Below are positions 60,406 through 64,000 of a DNA stretch of 64,000 nt, piece by piece (position 1 is the stretch's first letter; every line of letters starts with the position of its first letter). Location: contig CM018690.1 in the NCBI GenBank assembly GCA_009363875.1, positions 14,229,971-14,293,970 of the forward strand, written 5' to 3'. The DNA is from Mikania micrantha. Lineage: Eukaryota > Streptophyta > Magnoliopsida > Asterales > Asteraceae. Made by a program: the position numbers and the translations under genes. The notes below the pieces were generated by a model. That model did no database searches. It was not told the DNA's origin and saw only the letters and a program-made list of their open reading frames with translations.

Positions 60406-61033
60406 GGGGTCGTTTGGTAACATCTGAACCATTAAGTGCTGAATGGTTATGATGTCTGAGTGGTTAAGAAAGTCTGAATCATAAAGTGTTGAACCGGTTA
60501 AAACTGTTTGGTTATACGTTTGAATGAAAATAAAAACCCTCTTGTTTCTAAACCCCAGCCGGCCCCACCCCTCTCCACGGCCGCACCTCATTCGCTCCCG
60601 ACGGTCGCCCCCGCTGTCGGTCGCCCAAGGTTGCAGCCCCTTCGAACCCTAAAGCCACAACCCTTGGTCATCGATTTGATGGTGGAGCGAGTGAACAACC
60701 CTAAACCCACAACCCTCGGTAGTCGATTCGGTTGTTCGAACCCTAAAACCACAACCCTAATCTGCTTTCAGTCGTAGTTCGGTGGAGGAGTGGTTATCGA
60801 TTCAGACCCGCGCTCATCGATTCAGATCGCGGTCGTTGGTCGCCTATTCAGACGTTCTCAGACCTCTTCTCTTCTCTTCTCATTCAGACTCCATCTCAAG
60901 TCTAAATGATTCAGACCTTGGTTTAGACATTGGAACCCATTCAGATGTGATTTTTCCCCAAACAAACGGTCTGAATCTGAACCATTCGGATTCAGACCCA
61001 TTTAGACACATTCAGATCCAAACAAACACCCCC
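60406..61033. mobile_element. PIF/Harbinger-like non-autonomous element, 0.63 kb
   Basis: TAA flanks at 60403-60405 and 61034-61036. The left end is GGGGTCGTTTGGTAACATCT. The right end read inwards is GGGGGTGTTTGTTTGGATCT. It shares 'aagtgctgaatggtta' with 47037-48066 but has a different GC-rich core (60550-60780) in which 'aaccctaaa..cacaaccct' recurs three or four times. Confidence 0.83.
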
Positions 61034-61036
61034 TAA

Positions 61037-62397
61037 GTAAAGTCACTCTCCTGGAGATTAATAACGTTCATTATTGACGGAGCATGAAAAAAAGATCGGA
61101 GGGGGCCGAAGGATTTTTTTGAAGAAAAAGGAGGAGGGCGAAGGATTTTAAGAAGGAAACGAATTTTCTGACGAAAATCACTAAATCGACCATTTTGACG
61201 GCCCACCCACGGGCCCCTAAAAATGTCCGTCCATGATGTTCGTGATAATGGTATGGTGGTCTTTAACTTACGTGACAAAACTAACTAGAAAATTTATGAG
61301 TTTGTCTCTAGTCTAAACTAGGTTCAGGTCAATTTTGTGTCACACCAAAAAGACTAGTACGTTCTAGTTTTGGTCGAGCCATTAAGCTGTTTTTTATACT
61401 TATGTAAAGTGTGTTATATGTTACAACTAAAATTGATTAGGTTTATTGTGCTATTATTTACAAAAAAAATAAATAAATATTTAAATAAAAAATAAAAATA
61501 AATAAATAAATAGGATCGAGTTTTTAATTTTAAACATAGTTTGTTTATATGCATATTATTATTGTTGGAGCAAATTTTTAAGCTTAGAGTATTGAAATAA
61601 TGAATAAAATCAAGTCAAATAGGTCAAGTTCATGTTAACGTGTGCTGATGAATTCATCCTCTTGTCTAGGTCCATGTCAAATTTCTTCGTGCATGATCTG
61701 ATGTCCAAGTCCATGTCAACATGAGAAGAATAATCCATTTAACATCCTTGATGATATACGGTCATCAAAGAAGTATTTATAGCAGATGGTCCTGTAAGGG
61801 TCGTCAAGTTATAGCGAATAACATATATTGATACGCATGCCAAGATGTTTAAGATATGGCTACAACACATCATGATATCTACATATTTTTGGCAGGTATG
61901 TTATAGTTTTTTGCCAGGTAGAGTTGGAACCAGTTGTTGTAATTTCGGTTCAGTTCAGTTCTAGTGTCAGTTATAATTAATATGAGAGACGAAAACAGTT
62001 TGAACCTGCCAGTTCATGTAAGATTGGTTTCAGTTCCTGGTATGACGGTTGTGTATGGTTCTAGAACCCTTTTCTTTTTTCTTTTTTTTTTTTTTTTGAC
62101 AACGTCTGCAAGCTGCTAACTGTTAAGCTAAGCTAAGTAATACTTAATATTGGGCTTTAAGAGCTTGTGGTTTAACATGGGCGGCTCTTATGTAATGTTG
62201 GGCAAAAAGCCTAGCTTTAGGTCCATAATCTTTAAGGCTCAGTAAAGCCCAGCTGATCAGATTTTCAAGAAATCCAGATTAAGCAACAAAAAAACTATAT
62301 AGTACCCTGCTAAGAGTTAGCCCATACTGATATACCGTACCACCTGTCAAGAGACGAGAGTCCAAATTGGCAAATTCCATTACTCAAAGGCCAGGCT
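61037..62397. other. Intergenic sequence, no gene seen
   Basis: Contains a purine-rich patch (61085-61160) with the phrase 'ggccgaaggatttt' repeated as 'gggcgaaggatttt'. Short A-rich arrays lie near 61465-61510 and poly-T near 62080-62097. Nothing coding is recognised. Confidence 0.45.
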
Positions 62398-63205
62398 CAT
62401 TGGCGGACCTATTTAGGTGTCATGGGTCAGTCGACACCTATGAAAAAAAATTAACTGGGTGTTGTATATACGATTTAATCTTGACCGACTCCCAAAAATT
62501 TTAATACCGACCCCCATGAAATTTTGATGACCATGACAAAGCTTGATTTAAAACTAAAACTAATGCCAAAATAACTCAAGATGCATTACCCGTGATAAAA
62601 CTTAATTACCAATTAATAATTTAATTCAATATCTAATCACTCATAGGCCAATATATGTTTATTTGTTAATTTTTATCTTTTTTTAACAACAATTTTCTAT
62701 ATCAATCTGTCTTTGTTGGGCTCAAATCTTTGAACTAAAGGAGAGCAACACCTTAACTCAAACGGTGTTCTAATTTGGACCCAACCCTTCACATGTCACT
62801 TATTTGTTAGATAGTTAAATCTTTATGTGATTTAGTCATTTAGGTATAATTTTACAAGTTGAAACTTGTTGTCGTTATGCAAAGTTAGTTGATCTGGTTA
62901 TAATTTATATCTTTAGGTAATATGAAACAATTTTTAAATAGAAGACTTAGACTATCATCTTCTTCGAGTTTGTTAATTTGAATAATGTTTCTACGAATCA
63001 TTTCGAAAGATAACAAAATTTTACCATTTTATCTTAAACAGAGAGATGACGATTTAGCGTTATGATTTTCTTTAGGTTTATCATTTTTGGGTGACCCAAC
63101 CCGGCCTGATTCGAACCGGTAAAAAATGAGATATTTAACGACGGACATCGCCAGCAAAATATTTCCGACCCCCATAAGAAAATTTTCTGGATCCGCCACT
63201 GTAAT
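62398..63205. mobile_element. Element with tggcggatcc ends
   Basis: It begins CATTGGCGGACC and ends GGATCCGCCACTG, imperfect inverted repeats of a motif (CAGTGGCGGATCC) very common at ends of plant non-autonomous elements. Near both ends are 'gacccccat' phrases. I find no matching flanks, so class and limits are uncertain. Confidence 0.5.
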
Positions 63206-64000
63206 TTATTATTATTTTCATTTATTTTTTTGTTGATATTCATAATTAATTGATTACTAAATTAAATAGAGAAGGCACAACCAGGAGAAGAATTCCCAGA
63301 TGAAAACGAAGAAGAAAACAGAGGAAGAGTCCATGAAAAAACAAAGCCATGGCGGGAGAAAAACATGTAGATTCAGGATGGTCTTAAGAATTCAAGTGGC
63401 TGAACAAGTCGAGAAAAAAAGGACTCTAACGAATTATAAACTTTTGTTTTTTCGGTTTTATATTTTTAAATATAAATAAATATATATAATATAAAAATAA
63501 TTATAATTTTTGTGCTTTTAAAAAAATGGGCACTGATCGAAGGTCGAGTTTGCCCCTCCTTAGGCCTCCCATGTGTAGAATAACACATCTAATGCTAAAA
63601 AGTAGGGAGAAAAAAAACCCTCCTAAGAGTCGAACATGTGAGGTTATGTTTAGCGGCACAACCGAAGCCACATACGCATCAAAAAGTAGATATGAAATAT
63701 GCAACCTAAATCAATAGGAGTAAAACAAAGCAAGAGAAGCCAACACTTCCAATTTAGGGTCTATACAATGTATATAAATAAAACTAAAACTAGAAGAAAA
63801 CATCTAATTTGATAATGTTTGATGAAAGAAAACGTTTAAATTTAATTTTGGTTTAGTCCTCGAAATAACCTTGTTTAGGCTTGCTTAGATTTAGATGCTA
63901 CGGTGTCATTTGAAAATTGCAAGTTGGGGGTGTGTTTTGTATGAAATAATAATATAGACGAAAGAATGCCATGGACGAAGTAAATAAAATGAACACTAGA
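63206..64000. other. AT-rich intergenic sequence
   Basis: A purine-rich run (63270-63350, gaagaagaaaacagaggaag) and a moderate-GC block (63530-63680) with no family resemblance. No gene is recognised up to the window end. Confidence 0.45.

Overview
The window reads as intergenic, transposon-packed DNA from a flowering plant nuclear genome. It is AT-rich, has spliced transposase exons, a tRNA-derived SINE, plant hAT/PIF/CACTA/Mutator/Helitron-like elements and LTR retrotransposons. The extra ORF after pol in one copia element, and the Mutator transposase fused to an OTU domain, resemble families I associate with Asteraceae (daisy family). That placement is recognition from memory, not a search. 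I see no intact host gene, rRNA or tRNA gene, and nothing bacterial.

Layout. 1-12 kb: an LTR end, LTR and copia reverse-transcriptase scraps, several hAT-like elements (two with clear or near 8-bp target duplications), two long fold-back elements (6.67-7.07 and 7.48-8.25 kb) and a Helitron-type terminus. 12.0-40.2 kb: a nested stack. A CACTA-like end is split by copia element A (12077-39808, duplication CAAAT). A's 5' LTR is split by copia element B (12469-31859, minus strand, gag but no recognisable pol). B is split by a CACTA element C (16267-24136, duplication TGT) and by a 3.86-kb solo LTR D (24841-28696, duplication ATAGC). C is itself split by a 2.72-kb solo LTR E (16667-19384, duplication AAATT). 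Four of the five insertions have exact target duplications, so the order of events can be read directly. Element A carries broken gag, protease, integrase, RT and RNase H, plus a third ORF with its own TATA box that a deletion fused to the last 268 bp of the 3' LTR.

40.2-48.7 kb: a SINE with a perfect 15-bp duplication, AT-rich filler, a ttaaccgg-rich element, a GC-rich dyad patch, a 1.03-kb PIF/Harbinger-like element (duplication TAA) and a Helitron-like element. 48.8-55.9 kb: a Mutator-like element on the minus strand. It has a five-exon transposase-OTU fusion (broken), a separate Athila-ORF1-like reading frame, a 500-bp AAT microsatellite between them, and nine copies of an approximately 28-bp palindrome placed at both ends and between the two genes. 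56-64 kb: two hAT-like elements with 8-bp duplications, a second PIF-like element, and unassigned AT-rich sequence.

No genes here work as a host pathway. The interacting parts are those of each transposon: LTR promoter, primer site, gag/pol and third ORF in A, and terminal palindromes, transposase-OTU and ORF1-like protein in the Mutator-like element. All main coding frames carry stops or frameshifts, so the copies in this window look inactive.
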